A stretch of 64,000 nt of DNA from Bifidobacterium [indicum] DSM 20214 = LMG 11587 (lineage in GTDB: Bacteria; Actinomycetota; Actinomycetes; Actinomycetales; Bifidobacteriaceae). Each line of letters starts with the position of its first letter. Position 1 is the stretch's first letter. Shown piece by piece: positions 24,631 to 35,652 of the stretch. The stretch lies in contig NZ_CP006018.1 in the NCBI RefSeq assembly GCF_000706765.1, positions 1,612,001 through 1,676,000 on the forward strand. The letters are read 5' to 3'. Below the pieces are notes generated by a model. It made no database searches, had not been told where the DNA came from, and saw nothing but the letters and a program-made list of their open reading frames with translations. A program made the position numbers and the translations under genes.

Positions 24631-27600
24631 TTACGCTCGAATCCGCCTGAACACCCAGGTGACCAGTTTGCGCAGCTCCGAGGCCACCAGCACGAGGGAG
24701 GCCAGAGCGATGCACTCAAGCCAGGCCTGGGGCTGGAGGGGAACGGTGCCGAAGGCCTCGCCCAGGAAGGGCACATAGATAACCAGAAGCTGAAGCAGGA
24801 TCGAGATCCCTATGGCACCCCAGAGCCAGAGGTTGCTGAAGAGCCCATGGAAGGCCGACTTCCGGGACGAACGCGAGGCCAAGGCGTTGAACAGCTGGGC
24901 GAAGACCAGGATAGTGAAGCCCATGGTCCGCGCCTCCCTGATCTGCGCCTCGTGACCAATCATCTGGACAGACCTGTCGGTGAAGAGGCCGCCGCTCAGG
25001 TGCATGTCCATGCCGATCAGGGTGACCGCAGCCATGACCAGGCCTATATAGACGATGTCGAACCACATATCCCGATCGATCACCCTGTCGCTGACGGATC
25101 GGGGCGGGCGGTCCATCAGATCGTCGGTCTGGGGATCCACACCCATGGCCAGTGCGGGCGCCGCGTCGGTCAGGAGGTTGATCCAGAGCAGCTGGGTGGC
25201 CAGGAGAGGCACGGTCACACCCGCCGTACCAGGCTGGGATATACCCAGAAGGCCGGCGAAGACCACACCGCCAAAGACCGTGAAGACCTCACCCATATTG
25301 GAACTGAGGAGGTAGCGCAGGAACTTGCGGATGTTGTCGAATATGCCCCGGCCTTCTCGTACAGCCTGAACGATGGTGGCGAAATTATCATCCGCCAGAA
25401 TCATCTTGGCCGATTCCTTGGTGACCTCGGTCCCGGTGATGCCCATGGCTACGCCAATGTCGGCAGCCTTGACGGCAGGGGCGTCATTGACACCGTCGCC
25501 GGTCATGGCCACGACCTTGCCCTGGTCCTGAAGGGACTCGACAATCTTCAGCTTGTGCTCAGGGGCCACGCGAGCGTAGACGGAGACCTTGGAGGTGGTC
25601 TCCCGCAGCTGGTCAGCATCCATGGCATCCAGTTGCTCGCCGGTGCAGGCGGGCTGCCCGGGTTGGATGATACCCAGGTCCCCTGCGATTCTGGCTGCTG
25701 TGAGCGGATGGTCGCCGGTAATCATGATTGTTCTGACTCCGGCCTTGTGGGCCTGGTCCACCGCCTGGCGGACCTCGGTGCGGGGCGGGTCGATGATCCC
25801 GACCATGCCCGTCCAGATCAAGTTGTTCTCCAGATGGGCGCTTTCCTGAATCACCGTGTCAGCGGACAAGGTGACCGCCGCGGCATACTGAGACTGTTGG
25901 TCTGTTCCGACCGCCGCTGACGGCCCCTCCCCTGCGTCGGTTTCGGCCAATGATGACAGCTCCTGGCCGGACACAGGCCGGAAGGCCTGCCCCAGGGTCC
26001 TGTAGGCATCCGCCGAGAGGTTGCTTACCTGGGCAAGTATCCCCTCCCGATCGGCACTGGTCATGGTCCTGACCTGACCGCCTTCAAGAATCCTGTCGCA
26101 TCGATCAAGCAGCACATCGGGAGCGCCCTTGCAGAAGAGACGCGTCTTCCCCTCGTCACCGGTTCTCGAAGCAGCCAGAACCGACATGAGCTTGCGTTCG
26201 GACGTAAAGGGAATCTCGGCAAGACGACGATAGCCATCAGCTCTGGAATCGGCTCCCACCTTGCGGGCGGCGACAATCAGCGAAACCTCCGTGGGGTCGC
26301 CGACTATCTGCCAGTGCCCCTGGTCGGAACCGGACTGGGCATCGGAATCCGACTCGACATCGCCCCCCTGCCAGTGAAGGTCTCCGTCGTTGGCGACGGC
26401 TCCGACCATCAGGGTCTCTTCAACCTCCGCAGCCAGGGATGAATCGATGGGATCGGTCAGCTGATCGTCGGCCCCTGCGGACGCGACCGGCTGCATGGCT
26501 CCCTCCGGGGTGTACCCGGTACCGGTGAGCCGGACCTGCCCCGAGGGGACAACCACCCGCTCAACGGTCATTTCATTGCGGGTCAGCGTCCCCGTCTTGT
26601 CGGAGCAGATGACCGATGCCGACCCGAGCGTCTCAACCGAGCTGAGCTTCTTGACGATGGCATGGTGCTTGGCCATGCGCTGCACACCCAGGGCAAGGAC
26701 CACGGTCAGGATGGCCGTCAACCCCTCGGGTACGGCGGCCACGGCCAGGGAAACGGCCATGAGCAGGGAGTCAATCAGGTCCTGAGTCGTCTGGAAGCCC
26801 TCCATCAGGGCCAGGGCGGCCAGAACCAGGACGGCAATCAGGCAGACGGCCAGTCCAAGGAGCTTGGAGACCCTTGCCATCTCCTTTTGGAGGGGCGTGG
26901 GCTCCTCCTGGGTATCGGCCAACATGCCGGCAATCCTTCCGACCTGGGTGTCCATGCCGGTGGAGGTGACAATCATGCGACCTGTGCCCTGGGTCACTGC
27001 GGTGCCGTTGAAGACCATGTTGGCCCTGTCGCCCAAAGCCTTGGGCCGGTCAAGCCGACCGGGCCTCTTGCCCACCGGCAGTGACTCGCCGGTCAGCGAT
27101 GCCTCGGCCACGCGCAGTCCCGCGGCCTGGAACAGTCTCCCGTCAGCACCGACCGAGTCTCCCTCGGATAGGACCACGACATCACCGGGCACAATCCTGC
27201 TGGTCTCCAGGCTGACCACCTGACCGTCGCGCAACACCGAGGCACGCGGAGCCGTCATGCTCGCCAGGGCATCCACCGCCCGTTCGGCCTTGGCTTCCTG
27301 GGCGTATCCCAGGGCGGCGTTGAGGATGAGGATGATCATGATGACGATGGCGTCAAACGGGAGGGGCTCGCCCCCACCGGCCGCCGGATGAGAACGCTCC
27401 ACCATCCAGGCCACCAGCGAAATGGCCGTGGCCACCAGCAGCAGGTAGACCAGGGGATCCTTGAACTGCTGAAGGAACTTCCTCCATGCGGGTACAGGAG
27501 GCGCCCCAGCCAGTTCATTTGGGCCGAACGCCTCCAACCGACGTGCCGCCTCAGCCTCGTCCAGGCCCCGGTCAGGATCCACATTCAGCGCAAGGGCCAC

Positions 27601-27741
27601 CTGTTCGGCATCCGCCGTGGAGGGATCCTTGAGAATGGTGTCATTCGCGGTGCGCCTCAGCTCAGAGTCCTGCCCTGCAGTCGGAGCCATCCCGGTATCA
27701 GTTGATTGTTCTTGCTTGGAGCCGCTGGTCAACCCAGTCAT
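24631..27741 (-). CDS. Cation-transporting P-type ATPase, Ca2+ (P2A) type
   Basis: A 1,036-residue P-type ATPase. It has an N-terminal cation-ATPase domain (RRLEAFGPNELAG), TGES in the actuator domain, the phosphorylation site DKTGTLT and the hinge TGDGVNDAPAVKAADIG. Ion-site residues match SERCA-type pumps: PEGL in M4, NMGEV in M5 and NLLTD in M6. It would pump Ca2+ (or a similar divalent ion) out of the cell using ATP. Start 27741 has AGGAG upstream; the longer frame to 27819 adds an unrelated lead. The segment LHWQGGDVESDSDAQSGSDQ is an acidic insertion in the nucleotide domain. Confidence 0.9.
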   Translation of the reverse strand: MTGLTSGSKQEQSTDTGMAPTAGQDSELRRTANDTILKDPSTADAEQVALALNVDPDRGLDEAEAARRLEAFGPNELAGAPPVPAWRKFLQQFKDPLVYLLLVATAISLVAWMVERSHPAAGGGEPLPFDAIVIMIILILNAALGYAQEAKAERAVDALASMTAPRASVLRDGQVVSLETSRIVPGDVVVLSEGDSVGADGRLFQAAGLRVAEASLTGESLPVGKRPGRLDRPKALGDRANMVFNGTAVTQGTGRMIVTSTGMDTQVGRIAGMLADTQEEPTPLQKEMARVSKLLGLAVCLIAVLVLAALALMEGFQTTQDLIDSLLMAVSLAVAAVPEGLTAILTVVLALGVQRMAKHHAIVKKLSSVETLGSASVICSDKTGTLTRNEMTVERVVVPSGQVRLTGTGYTPEGAMQPVASAGADDQLTDPIDSSLAAEVEETLMVGAVANDGDLHWQGGDVESDSDAQSGSDQGHWQIVGDPTEVSLIVAARKVGADSRADGYRRLAEIPFTSERKLMSVLAASRTGDEGKTRLFCKGAPDVLLDRCDRILEGGQVRTMTSADREGILAQVSNLSADAYRTLGQAFRPVSGQELSSLAETDAGEGPSAAVGTDQQSQYAAAVTLSADTVIQESAHLENNLIWTGMVGIIDPPRTEVRQAVDQAHKAGVRTIMITGDHPLTAARIAGDLGIIQPGQPACTGEQLDAMDADQLRETTSKVSVYARVAPEHKLKIVESLQDQGKVVAMTGDGVNDAPAVKAADIGVAMGITGTEVTKESAKMILADDNFATIVQAVREGRGIFDNIRKFLRYLLSSNMGEVFTVFGGVVFAGLLGISQPGTAGVTVPLLATQLLWINLLTDAAPALAMGVDPQTDDLMDRPPRSVSDRVIDRDMWFDIVYIGLVMAAVTLIGMDMHLSGGLFTDRSVQMIGHEAQIREARTMGFTILVFAQLFNALASRSSRKSAFHGLFSNLWLWGAIGISILLQLLVIYVPFLGEAFGTVPLQPQAWLECIALASLVLVASELRKLVTWVFRRIRA

Positions 27742-27941
27742 GCCACTCTCCTGCTTATGCCACGGAGTAGTCAACGCCTCAGGGGCCCATTGAAGGAAAT
27801 CAAAAAACGGCCAGACCAAAACGCTGCGTGGTTGTTTACCAAGTAGATATCACAATATACACAGGCTCTGTCAAAACCGTCAAGGCTGCCGCTCCGAGGA
27901 GTGCGGCTAGTCAAGCAATCGGAGCATGCTCTTGTACTCCA

Positions 27942-29966
27942 CTAATTTGATCCAACGGACTTCAAGGTGCCATATGAGACCATGAGAGTCGCGGCGACGC
28001 CGATGACCAGCAGCAGGAATCCGACCAGGCAGAACGGCCCTAGAGGAATTGGCGTATAAGCAACAGACAGGCCTATACCGCTAAAGGCCAAGGCTACCGC
28101 CGCCACAACCACGCATATAGCAACCACAGCGATTAAGGCACCGGCAAGTATGTTCACGCCTGTCTCCAGGACAGCCGACCAAACGATGGACTGCCGTGAT
28201 ACCCCAATTTGATAGAGTCTCCGATTTTGCCCCTGCCGCTCGGAGAGGGCTATGGCTATCGACTGAAGCAGGAAGATGATTGCGAGTGCTGTACCGCCGA
28301 CAATCATAACGGACAGCGCGTGCTGACCTGAGACGCCACGCTGTAAGAACCGATCTATAAAAGCAGATCGGGTTTCCACCGACATTCCCTTGATTCCGGC
28401 ACCACGAATTGCTTTGGTTATATCACTGATTGCCGATGGCGAGGACGCGGAGATAAGCGCTAAGACCTGCTCCTCCTCGCCGGCATGAGGTAGTCCGTCA
28501 GCTGAGGACAGGAAGTCCATAGGCAGAGGGGGCGTACCCTCGGGCGGCCTGACGATGGCAGCCACGGTCAATTGATAACGTTTATCACTGCGATCAATCA
28601 AGGTAACCTTGTCACCCAGCCGGTAATCGGTGTTTTGGTTCGACACGGCAATTTTTCCGGGGCCCAGGTCAGACAGGCTTCCTTCGACCGCCTCGGGGGC
28701 GGTAGCCCTCCTCGCACCGTCTCCGACCAGCCCATCCGTACCGTTCTGCCAGGCCACCTGGAATGTTCCTGAGGGATTCTCCACGGCCCAGGTTTGGGTT
28801 GTATAGATATCGGCTCCACGGACTTCATCACCCAGGTCCCGTATGGTCGATGACAGCTCGTCGAAGCTTTCTTCGGTGTCAGAGCTTACGATCACATCCG
28901 CTTTAAGCGGCTGCAGGTTTAACATGTTTCCTCCTATGGAACCGGCCTGGAAGACCGCCAGGAAAGAAATCACAATCGTCAAAACCATCATGACAGGCAA
29001 GGCGACTGCCGTAGAACCGGCCGTCTCCCTTCTGGCCCGCTGACGAGCCAAAATCCCCGGCCCACTGGCCAGCTTTTCCGGAATCAAACCGAGCAGCGAA
29101 ACCGAACCAGCCACAAGAAGAGGGGAAGCTGCATAAACAGTGCAGATTACCAAGATGACCAGCAGCATACAGCGCATATCAAGAGGCAAGGAGATCGGAG
29201 CGAAACCGACGAACAAGGAAAGCAGAACCAGAAGGCAGGAAATGGCAATTCGGAGCTTGCCCATCTTTTTGGCGCCCTTGACAGACTCTTGCGCCATCAG
29301 CCCCAGCGGTGGCACTTTATTCAACTTTCGTATTGCCAGCCACACTCCCAGCAGACAGACGACCATCATGAAAGCAAAGGACAGAACAGTAACTGACGGA
29401 CGGATCCTCAAATCAAAGCTCACTCCCGAACCAGGAAACTCCGAAGGGCCCGAAAACGCCCTTCCCATAGGAACAGCCAGGACAGACCCGAGCAAGGAAC
29501 CTACGATGTTCGCAAGGGCCAAAGGCAAGGCGAATTCACACAGCTCCATCACCATGATTCTTGTCCGACTGGCTCCATTAAGCCGCATCATTCCGAACTC
29601 TCGCCTACGGTCCTGCACCAGGAAGGAGACTGAGGCAAGAACGAGGAAGATGGAAATCAATCCTATGCACAGCACAGACACCGTGGATATCATAACGACA
29701 TTCCGATATGGCGTTTCTGCCATGAGACGGCGCAAGGTATGCATGGATCCCATTTTCCCGATGCCGTCCTGCATTCTGCCAGCCATGTAAACCTGCAAGG
29801 TCGAACAGAACAGAAGAGAGGTCACGCACACTGTCACGGACATGACGATATACGAGGCGCTATGAGCCTTGACCAGAGACCAGACAAGCGCTGCGAGTGA
29901 GACCCTCTTCGACGAGAGGTGCGAGGAGGCTTGATGAGCCGGACCGTTGGGACCATGTCGCTTCAT
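27942..29966 (-). CDS. ABC exporter permease, FtsX/MacB-like, two FtsX domains
   Basis: A 674-residue permease. One N-terminal helix is followed by a first FtsX block (VSFLVQDRRREFGMMRLNGAS, then helices to WLAIRKLNKVPPLGLM). A middle pair of helices, an outside domain of about 200 residues and a last FtsX block (IALSERQGQNRRLYQIGVSRQS) come after. It belongs with the ATPase whose stop overlaps its ATG. Such systems export peptides or lipids or give antimicrobial peptide resistance; the cargo is unknown. Confidence 0.85.
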   Translation of the reverse strand: MKRHGPNGPAHQASSHLSSKRVSLAALVWSLVKAHSASYIVMSVTVCVTSLLFCSTLQVYMAGRMQDGIGKMGSMHTLRRLMAETPYRNVVMISTVSVLCIGLISIFLVLASVSFLVQDRRREFGMMRLNGASRTRIMVMELCEFALPLALANIVGSLLGSVLAVPMGRAFSGPSEFPGSGVSFDLRIRPSVTVLSFAFMMVVCLLGVWLAIRKLNKVPPLGLMAQESVKGAKKMGKLRIAISCLLVLLSLFVGFAPISLPLDMRCMLLVILVICTVYAASPLLVAGSVSLLGLIPEKLASGPGILARQRARRETAGSTAVALPVMMVLTIVISFLAVFQAGSIGGNMLNLQPLKADVIVSSDTEESFDELSSTIRDLGDEVRGADIYTTQTWAVENPSGTFQVAWQNGTDGLVGDGARRATAPEAVEGSLSDLGPGKIAVSNQNTDYRLGDKVTLIDRSDKRYQLTVAAIVRPPEGTPPLPMDFLSSADGLPHAGEEEQVLALISASSPSAISDITKAIRGAGIKGMSVETRSAFIDRFLQRGVSGQHALSVMIVGGTALAIIFLLQSIAIALSERQGQNRRLYQIGVSRQSIVWSAVLETGVNILAGALIAVVAICVVVAAVALAFSGIGLSVAYTPIPLGPFCLVGFLLLVIGVAATLMVSYGTLKSVGSN

Positions 29967-30703
29967 TGCACTTGCCTTCCGGCCGTTGTGGATGCCATAT
30001 CAGCCAAGTGCATGGCCAGACGCTCGGCATCGTACCCCTCGCAGATAGAATCCACGTGGCCGTCTTTTAAAAAGACGACACGGTGGGCCCTGGCCGCCAC
30101 GTTAGGGTCATGCGTAACCATCAGGACGGTACGCCCTTGTTCCACCACGGCCTCGAAAGAGTCGAGGACCAATGAGGCGCTTCGACTGTCCAGGGCTCCA
30201 GTAGGTTCGTCAGCAAAAATAATGTCCGGCTGTGAAGCCAAAGCCCGGGCAATTGCCACACGCTGACGCTGCCCACCCGAAATGTCTGCGGGATACGAGT
30301 CAGCAAAATCACCCAGCCCTACCAGCGATAAGGCTCGAAGAGCATTCTCCTTCTTAATGGACGGGCCACCAAACAGTGCTGTCAACATGACATTCTGCAA
30401 GCAGGTAAAGGCATCAACCAGGTTGTAGTCCTGGAACACGAATCCGATATGGTCCCGCCGCATCCGCGTCAGATCGGATTCACGCATGCCGGACAGATTC
30501 CTGCCAGCAATTGAAACCACTCCACTTTCTATCGGCAACAGGCCGGAAGCGCAGTAAAGAAAAGTTGATTTGCCTGCCCCTGATGGACCCATCAAAGCCG
30601 TCCACGAACCGGTCCCGCAGGCCAGAGACACATCGTTAATGCCAAGACCGCCCGAGGCATAGTGAAAAGAAACACTATCGAGGGTCAGCGGAGTTTCATC
30701 CAT
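29963..30703 (-). CDS. ABC transporter ATPase (LolD/MacB type)
   Basis: A 246-residue ATPase. Walker A is GPSGAGKST, the Q-loop FVFQDYNLVDAFT, the signature ISGGQRQRVAIARAL, Walker B IIFADEPTGALD and the switch MVTHDPNVA. The permease ATG overlaps its stop (ATGA), so the two are coupled. The upstream 1 kb has no gene, so this is the first gene of a two-gene operon. Confidence 0.92.
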   Translation of the reverse strand: MDETPLTLDSVSFHYASGGLGINDVSLACGTGSWTALMGPSGAGKSTFLYCASGLLPIESGVVSIAGRNLSGMRESDLTRMRRDHIGFVFQDYNLVDAFTCLQNVMLTALFGGPSIKKENALRALSLVGLGDFADSYPADISGGQRQRVAIARALASQPDIIFADEPTGALDSRSASLVLDSFEAVVEQGRTVLMVTHDPNVAARAHRVVFLKDGHVDSICEGYDAERLAMHLADMASTTAGRQVQ

Positions 30704-31742
30704 ATACAGATATCCTGTCTTTTCGATACGCCATTGTCGATTGGACTATCTTCTATATTATAGAGATAAGAGAAATTAAGGCAAAGGTAAAGTAAACCGC
30801 CAACCAAGGGGGAAGGCGGGCCATTGGGGATAGTGCACGACATGTGCCGCAAACAAAACGGTTGACCGCTCTCTGGGGAGGACCCGAGGTGAGCTCTAAT
30901 AGCGATTCCCCTCATTACTCCGTTGAAAGAACCGACCTTGAACCGCAGAGCGAAGTCGTATTCGACGCTTCTGAATCTGGCGATATGCCCAAAAGAATCC
31001 GGGGCAGCAAGCATCCTTATGGATATAGAACGGAACGTAGCGTGAAGATGAAGTAGCTGAACGACTCTTTATGCACAGACGCCTGTGACACCCTAGGGCC
31101 GTATTCAGCAACTTGGCTGTCACGCATTCGGAATGCCTAGCTATACGGAAACAGGAACGAGTTACAGAAGCAAGACGCTTTACGGCCTCGCGTCCTCTCA
31201 ATTTGACGGCGCTCACGACTATTGCACACAATTCCATGATCCCAAAGAACATAAGCGGTGAGACACCAACGATGTCATGAAGATATACTCAGGAATAGAG
31301 AAGCAGCTGCTCATCTCCTTCGGCAAGCAGGACACTTACCGCGAGGGGACACGCAGGATACTGTTAAGCAAACGGCGCCATAACTTTCCGGAGACAATCC
31401 GGAGCTGTACGGTGGGTTATGGAACAAGGGGGAAAACCAATGAAAAAGAGAATGAGCTGCAAAAACCGTGGAAGTTGCCGATAGACAGGAACTCGAAGCG
31501 CACAATTTTACGGAGTGACACGGGGATTGGCCCACCATCCCTCGCCAAACTCAGCAAGGATGGGTGTCATAACTGACTCGCTGCTCCGGACGTTGAGCAG
31601 GACGACACAGGAGAAGCCATCCCCGATGAGGAAGAACCTTGCGAGGCAGGCGAGATCCAAGAGGACGTGATCGGTAACGCCGGTTGAACATGCCAGCCCT
31701 GCCATACCGTATTACATGAAATAAAGAATGCGAGGAAGATGT
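30704..31742. other. Gene-poor junction left of the DISARM island
   Basis: About 1 kb without a convincing gene; short frames at 30844-31056 and 31277-31576 lack family features. Just before the methyltransferase one frame reads AAPDVEQDDTGEAIPDEEE and ends DVIGNAG (stop near 31686), an acidic tail that could be the C-terminus of a lost gene. TCCGGA-gacaa-TCCGGA around 31387 forms a small hairpin. Probably decayed boundary DNA of the island. Confidence 0.35.
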
Positions 31743-33032
31743 ATGCCACAGGCGGATAATCGAAGCAGCTACAATTTCATAGACCTCTTCGCAGGAGCCG
31801 GGGGGCTGTCCGAGGGCTTCCTTCAGGCAGGCTTCAGGCCTGTTGCGCATGTCGAGATGAATAAGCACGCCGCAGAGACGCTCGAAACCCGCAGTGCATA
31901 CCACTATCTGAAGAACACGGGTGATCTCACTCTTTACAAAGAGTACCTGTCCGGGAAAATCGTCCGGGATGAGTTTATAAAGCGGCTCCCTACAACCATT
32001 ACAAAGACGGTCATCAACGAGACGCTGTCGGACGAAACACTTCCGTCCGTCTTCAAGACCATCGACGATATCATGAAGATGCGCGGCTTCGGAAAGATAG
32101 ACGTGATTGTTGGCGGTCCACCATGCCAAGCTTACTCATTCGTCGGCAGAGCACAGAGCAGCCATATGGAGACTCCGATGAAAGACGACCCGCGCAACTA
32201 CTTGTATAAGTTATACGCACGATTCCTCGAGAAATACCAGCCGCGTATGTTCGCATTCGAGAATGTAACTGGCATCGAGTCAGCCCAGGGCGGCACCATC
32301 TGGAAGGACCTGCAGATGTGCCTCAAGAACGTGGGATACGAAATTGAATGCCGGGAGCAGAACGCGCAAAACTTCGGCGTGCTTCAGAGCAGACGGAGAA
32401 TTATCATCGTCGGATGGCTCAAGAACAGCGACCTGGCGTACCCGGACTTTGTGGAGAAAAAGTCGGATGCCGTGGTAAACGACCTATTCACAGACCTTCC
32501 AAAACTCCTTCCTGGCGAAAGCAATAACACCTATTCGAAGGAAAAGCCGAGCAGATACGTGACCGAGACCGGCATCCGGACGAAAGATGATGTCTTGACC
32601 CTGCAGAACTGCCGACCGAACATAGAGCGGGACATAAAGATATACGAGAAAGTTATAGCGCTGTGGGGCGACGGGCATAAGCGTCTCAACTACAACGATC
32701 TGCCCGAAGAATTGAAGACGCACAAAAACCGGCATTCCTTCATCGACCGTTTCAAAATCGTCGAGGGAGACGAACACTTCTGCCACACGATACTGGCGCA
32801 CCTCTCCAAGGACGGACACTACTTTATCCACCCGGATATTAATCAGCATAGGTCCATCACTGTGCGGGAAGCGGCACGCATACAGTCGTTTCCAGACAGT
32901 TACTACTTCGAAGGGTCACGCACATCGCAGTTCGTGCAGATTGGCAATGCCGTGCCTCCTCTGATGGCAAGAGGCATCGCAGATGGCATTCTTGCACAAC
33001 TTCATGGGGAGGACGCAGATGGAAAGCAGTGA
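31743..33032 (+). CDS. drmMII: DNA C5-cytosine methyltransferase (DrmMII-like)
   Basis: A 429-residue cytosine-5 methyltransferase. Motif I is FIDLFAGAGGLSEGF, motif IV GGPPCQAYSF with the catalytic Cys, motif VI FENVTG, motif VIII QSRRRI, motif IX TVREAARIQSFPD and motif X QIGNAVPP. GAGGAAG lies upstream of the ATG at 31743. It would mark host DNA as self for the linked helicase system. The next gene starts inside its end. Base composition is more AT-rich than the flanks, as for the rest of the island. Class 2 DISARM systems are defined by this methyltransferase type. Confidence 0.88.
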   Translation: MPQADNRSSYNFIDLFAGAGGLSEGFLQAGFRPVAHVEMNKHAAETLETRSAYHYLKNTGDLTLYKEYLSGKIVRDEFIKRLPTTITKTVINETLSDETLPSVFKTIDDIMKMRGFGKIDVIVGGPPCQAYSFVGRAQSSHMETPMKDDPRNYLYKLYARFLEKYQPRMFAFENVTGIESAQGGTIWKDLQMCLKNVGYEIECREQNAQNFGVLQSRRRIIIVGWLKNSDLAYPDFVEKKSDAVVNDLFTDLPKLLPGESNNTYSKEKPSRYVTETGIRTKDDVLTLQNCRPNIERDIKIYEKVIALWGDGHKRLNYNDLPEELKTHKNRHSFIDRFKIVEGDEHFCHTILAHLSKDGHYFIHPDINQHRSITVREAARIQSFPDSYYFEGSRTSQFVQIGNAVPPLMARGIADGILAQLHGEDADGKQ

Positions 33033-35652
33033 AAACAGAAACCGACTCCTCAGACAGTACCGCTGGTTCAAGTGCGAAGAACTGAAGAAATCTCCTTTCC
33101 ATTTTCTATTTGCAAGCGAGTCCCATCTTGATCCGAAACCTCACCAGATCAACGCGTTCTGCACTGCCGTCGACGCGATAAAGACAGGTGGCATAGTGCT
33201 TGCCGACGAGGTCGGGCTCGGGAAGACAATCGAGGCGGGACTCGTTCTGAGCTACATGCGGAAATCCGGAGCGAAAAAGGTGTTGATAGCACTCCCCGCT
33301 TCGCTCCGCAAGCAGTGGGAGTTGGAACTTGATGACAAATTCAATCTGAAGTCCGTGATTCTTGACAGACTTACGGTAGAACATGACGCGGAGGGCTGGT
33401 ACAAGAAACTTACTGACGAATCGTTCCTGATTGTGATTACCTCTTACGACTACTCGTCAAAGCTGATGAAGCGGTTCCCCGACGTGAAATGGGATTTCCT
33501 CATTATCGATGAGGCACACAATCTACGCAACCTGAATGGCACGAAACGTGCAAAGAGACTACATGAGCTGTCGGGAGGGATTCCAAAAATTCTCCTTACT
33601 GCAACACCGTTGCAGAACTCACTCATGGATCTGTACGGGCTGGTCTCTTTTATCGATCCGAGAATCTTCGGTTCAGAGCAGATGTTTCGGCATCTGTACA
33701 TGAAAGACGAGAATTACGACGACCTCAAGCGTGAACTCACGCCGGTGCTGTATAGAACTCTCCGAAAAGACACTGCAGACTATATGCATTTTGCGAAGAG
33801 AATTTGTAAGACTGCGGATTTCGAACTGTCACAGGACGAAATCGAGCTTTATAAACGAGTAAATCAGTTCCTCAAGAGGGATAACCTGTATTCCATACCG
33901 ACTTCCAACCGCGGCCTGGTCATCCTGGTTATCCGGAAACTCATGGCTTCATCCAGCTTCGCCCTGGTCGAAACACTCGAAGTACTGAAGAAGCGGCTCG
34001 AAAAGCTGCATGAGGGCACGAGATCGGCTGATGCGCAGGAAGGCTTCAATCTCTTCTGGAGCTTTGTCGAAGACGAAATCGACGAATCCGGCTTTGAAGA
34101 AATCGAAGATGCGGACACCGCCGCACAGAAGACATGCATCCAGGATGAGCTGGATGAGGTCAATGCGATCATCGATGCGGCGATGCGCGTAAAGACAAAT
34201 TCCAAGGTCGTCGCTCTGAAGCAGGCGCTTGAGAACGGATTCTCGCATCAGAAGAATAATGGCATAGCTCAGAAGGCTGTCGTATTCACGGAGTCAAAGC
34301 GGACGCAGAATTACATTGCTGCTGAGCTTCGCAAATCCGGGTATAGCGAGGAGGACATACTCCAGTTCAACGGCGACTTCGACGACACCATGACAAAGGG
34401 AATCTACCGGGCATGGCAGGTGAAGAACCCAGGGAACACGGACTATGGGAGAAATGTCGAATATAAGCACGCCATCGTTGACTATTTCAAAGAGAATGCG
34501 AAGATACTGATTAGCACCGACGCCGGATCAGAAGGTCTGAATTTGCAGTTCTGTAATATGGTCATCAACTACGACCTGCCTTGGAATCCGATGAAGATCG
34601 AGCAACGAATCGGACGATGTCACCGCTACGGACAACAGAACGACGTGGTCGCCATTAACCTTCTAAACACACAGAACGAGGCGGACAAGCGCGTCTATGA
34701 AATACTGTCAAAAAAGTTCGAACTGTTCGAGGGAGTGTTCGGCGCCTCTGACATTGCGCTCGGAGTATTGGAATCTGGCACGAGCTTTGAAAAAATGGTG
34801 TTGGACATCTACCAGAATTGCAACACACCAGATGAATTCGAGAGAGAGTTCGATAAGCTTGACAGGAAGCTGAACGCAAAAGGCTACAAGAACGTGCGCA
34901 AACTACGCGACATCCTAATTACGGAAAGCAGCGGGGCAAAGAAGCAGGCGCTCGAAAGAACGAAAGAGAATATCGACCGTTATCTTCAGGAAGTCACATA
35001 CTGGGACAAGGTTCCATCAATGGACCCGGTCAACGACCTTCAGTATTGGGAGGTCGACGATTGGGGCGAACAAACCGTCGGCGCCCATGGCTACCTGTTC
35101 CTAGGCGCTATGTACAATAACGTAGACTTACTCTTCCCTGCGTTGCTCCTGTGCGACCACGAAGGAAGATACATCGATTTTGATGAAGACGATCTCGTGC
35201 CGGAACTGGAGAAAATTGATGATTCCGCCATCCGCTATTTCAAACCAACCGCCGAGGAAAGCACGCTGTTCCAGGAGATAAACATAAACCTCGGATCTGA
35301 GATGCTGGACAGGCTCGAAAAACAGACAGAGCCTGTACGGGAATACAACAGACGCAAAATCGAAAACTGGATTCGCATCCAGAGCGAGCAGATCGAGGCG
35401 CAGCGACAGGAAATGCTTGCAGAAGTCGAAGCTCTCCATAACGAAGAACGCACCTCGAGCAGTTTCTACGAAAAGATGGATCTCCGGAAAAAGACAGCAC
35501 AGAAGGAGAAGGAGCTCGAAGTGTTCCAGGCGTCGTTCCCCGAACGAAACAACCGGTTCAGAACCGAGGGGGAGCGGGAAATCGCGGAATTCAATAAAAA
35601 CCTTGAAACTGACAATCCTATGCTTCTGATCAAAATAGTACTGAAATTTTAG
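33019..35652 (+). CDS. drmD: SNF2-family helicase (DrmD-like)
   Basis: An 877-residue SNF2/RapA-like ATPase. Walker A is DEVGLGKT (residues 63-70), Walker B DEAHNLRN, motif III LLTATPLQNS and motif V/VI ISTDAGSEGLNLQFCN then QRIGRCHRYGQ. A charged coiled-coil C-terminus follows (about residues 760-860). The ATG overlaps the methyltransferase stop by 14 bases. In DISARM class 1 an SNF2 helicase, DrmD, pairs with an adenine methyltransferase; here it pairs with a C5 enzyme. It presumably translocates on invading DNA. Confidence 0.8.
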   Translation: MESSENRNRLLRQYRWFKCEELKKSPFHFLFASESHLDPKPHQINAFCTAVDAIKTGGIVLADEVGLGKTIEAGLVLSYMRKSGAKKVLIALPASLRKQWELELDDKFNLKSVILDRLTVEHDAEGWYKKLTDESFLIVITSYDYSSKLMKRFPDVKWDFLIIDEAHNLRNLNGTKRAKRLHELSGGIPKILLTATPLQNSLMDLYGLVSFIDPRIFGSEQMFRHLYMKDENYDDLKRELTPVLYRTLRKDTADYMHFAKRICKTADFELSQDEIELYKRVNQFLKRDNLYSIPTSNRGLVILVIRKLMASSSFALVETLEVLKKRLEKLHEGTRSADAQEGFNLFWSFVEDEIDESGFEEIEDADTAAQKTCIQDELDEVNAIIDAAMRVKTNSKVVALKQALENGFSHQKNNGIAQKAVVFTESKRTQNYIAAELRKSGYSEEDILQFNGDFDDTMTKGIYRAWQVKNPGNTDYGRNVEYKHAIVDYFKENAKILISTDAGSEGLNLQFCNMVINYDLPWNPMKIEQRIGRCHRYGQQNDVVAINLLNTQNEADKRVYEILSKKFELFEGVFGASDIALGVLESGTSFEKMVLDIYQNCNTPDEFEREFDKLDRKLNAKGYKNVRKLRDILITESSGAKKQALERTKENIDRYLQEVTYWDKVPSMDPVNDLQYWEVDDWGEQTVGAHGYLFLGAMYNNVDLLFPALLLCDHEGRYIDFDEDDLVPELEKIDDSAIRYFKPTAEESTLFQEININLGSEMLDRLEKQTEPVREYNRRKIENWIRIQSEQIEAQRQEMLAEVEALHNEERTSSSFYEKMDLRKKTAQKEKELEVFQASFPERNNRFRTEGEREIAEFNKNLETDNPMLLIKIVLKF

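Noticed and set aside
31277-31576. Possible group II intron or reverse-transcriptase remnant (GAGCTGTACGGTGGGTT stretch)
   Set aside because: The bases do not form a domain V and no reverse-transcriptase motif is readable nearby.
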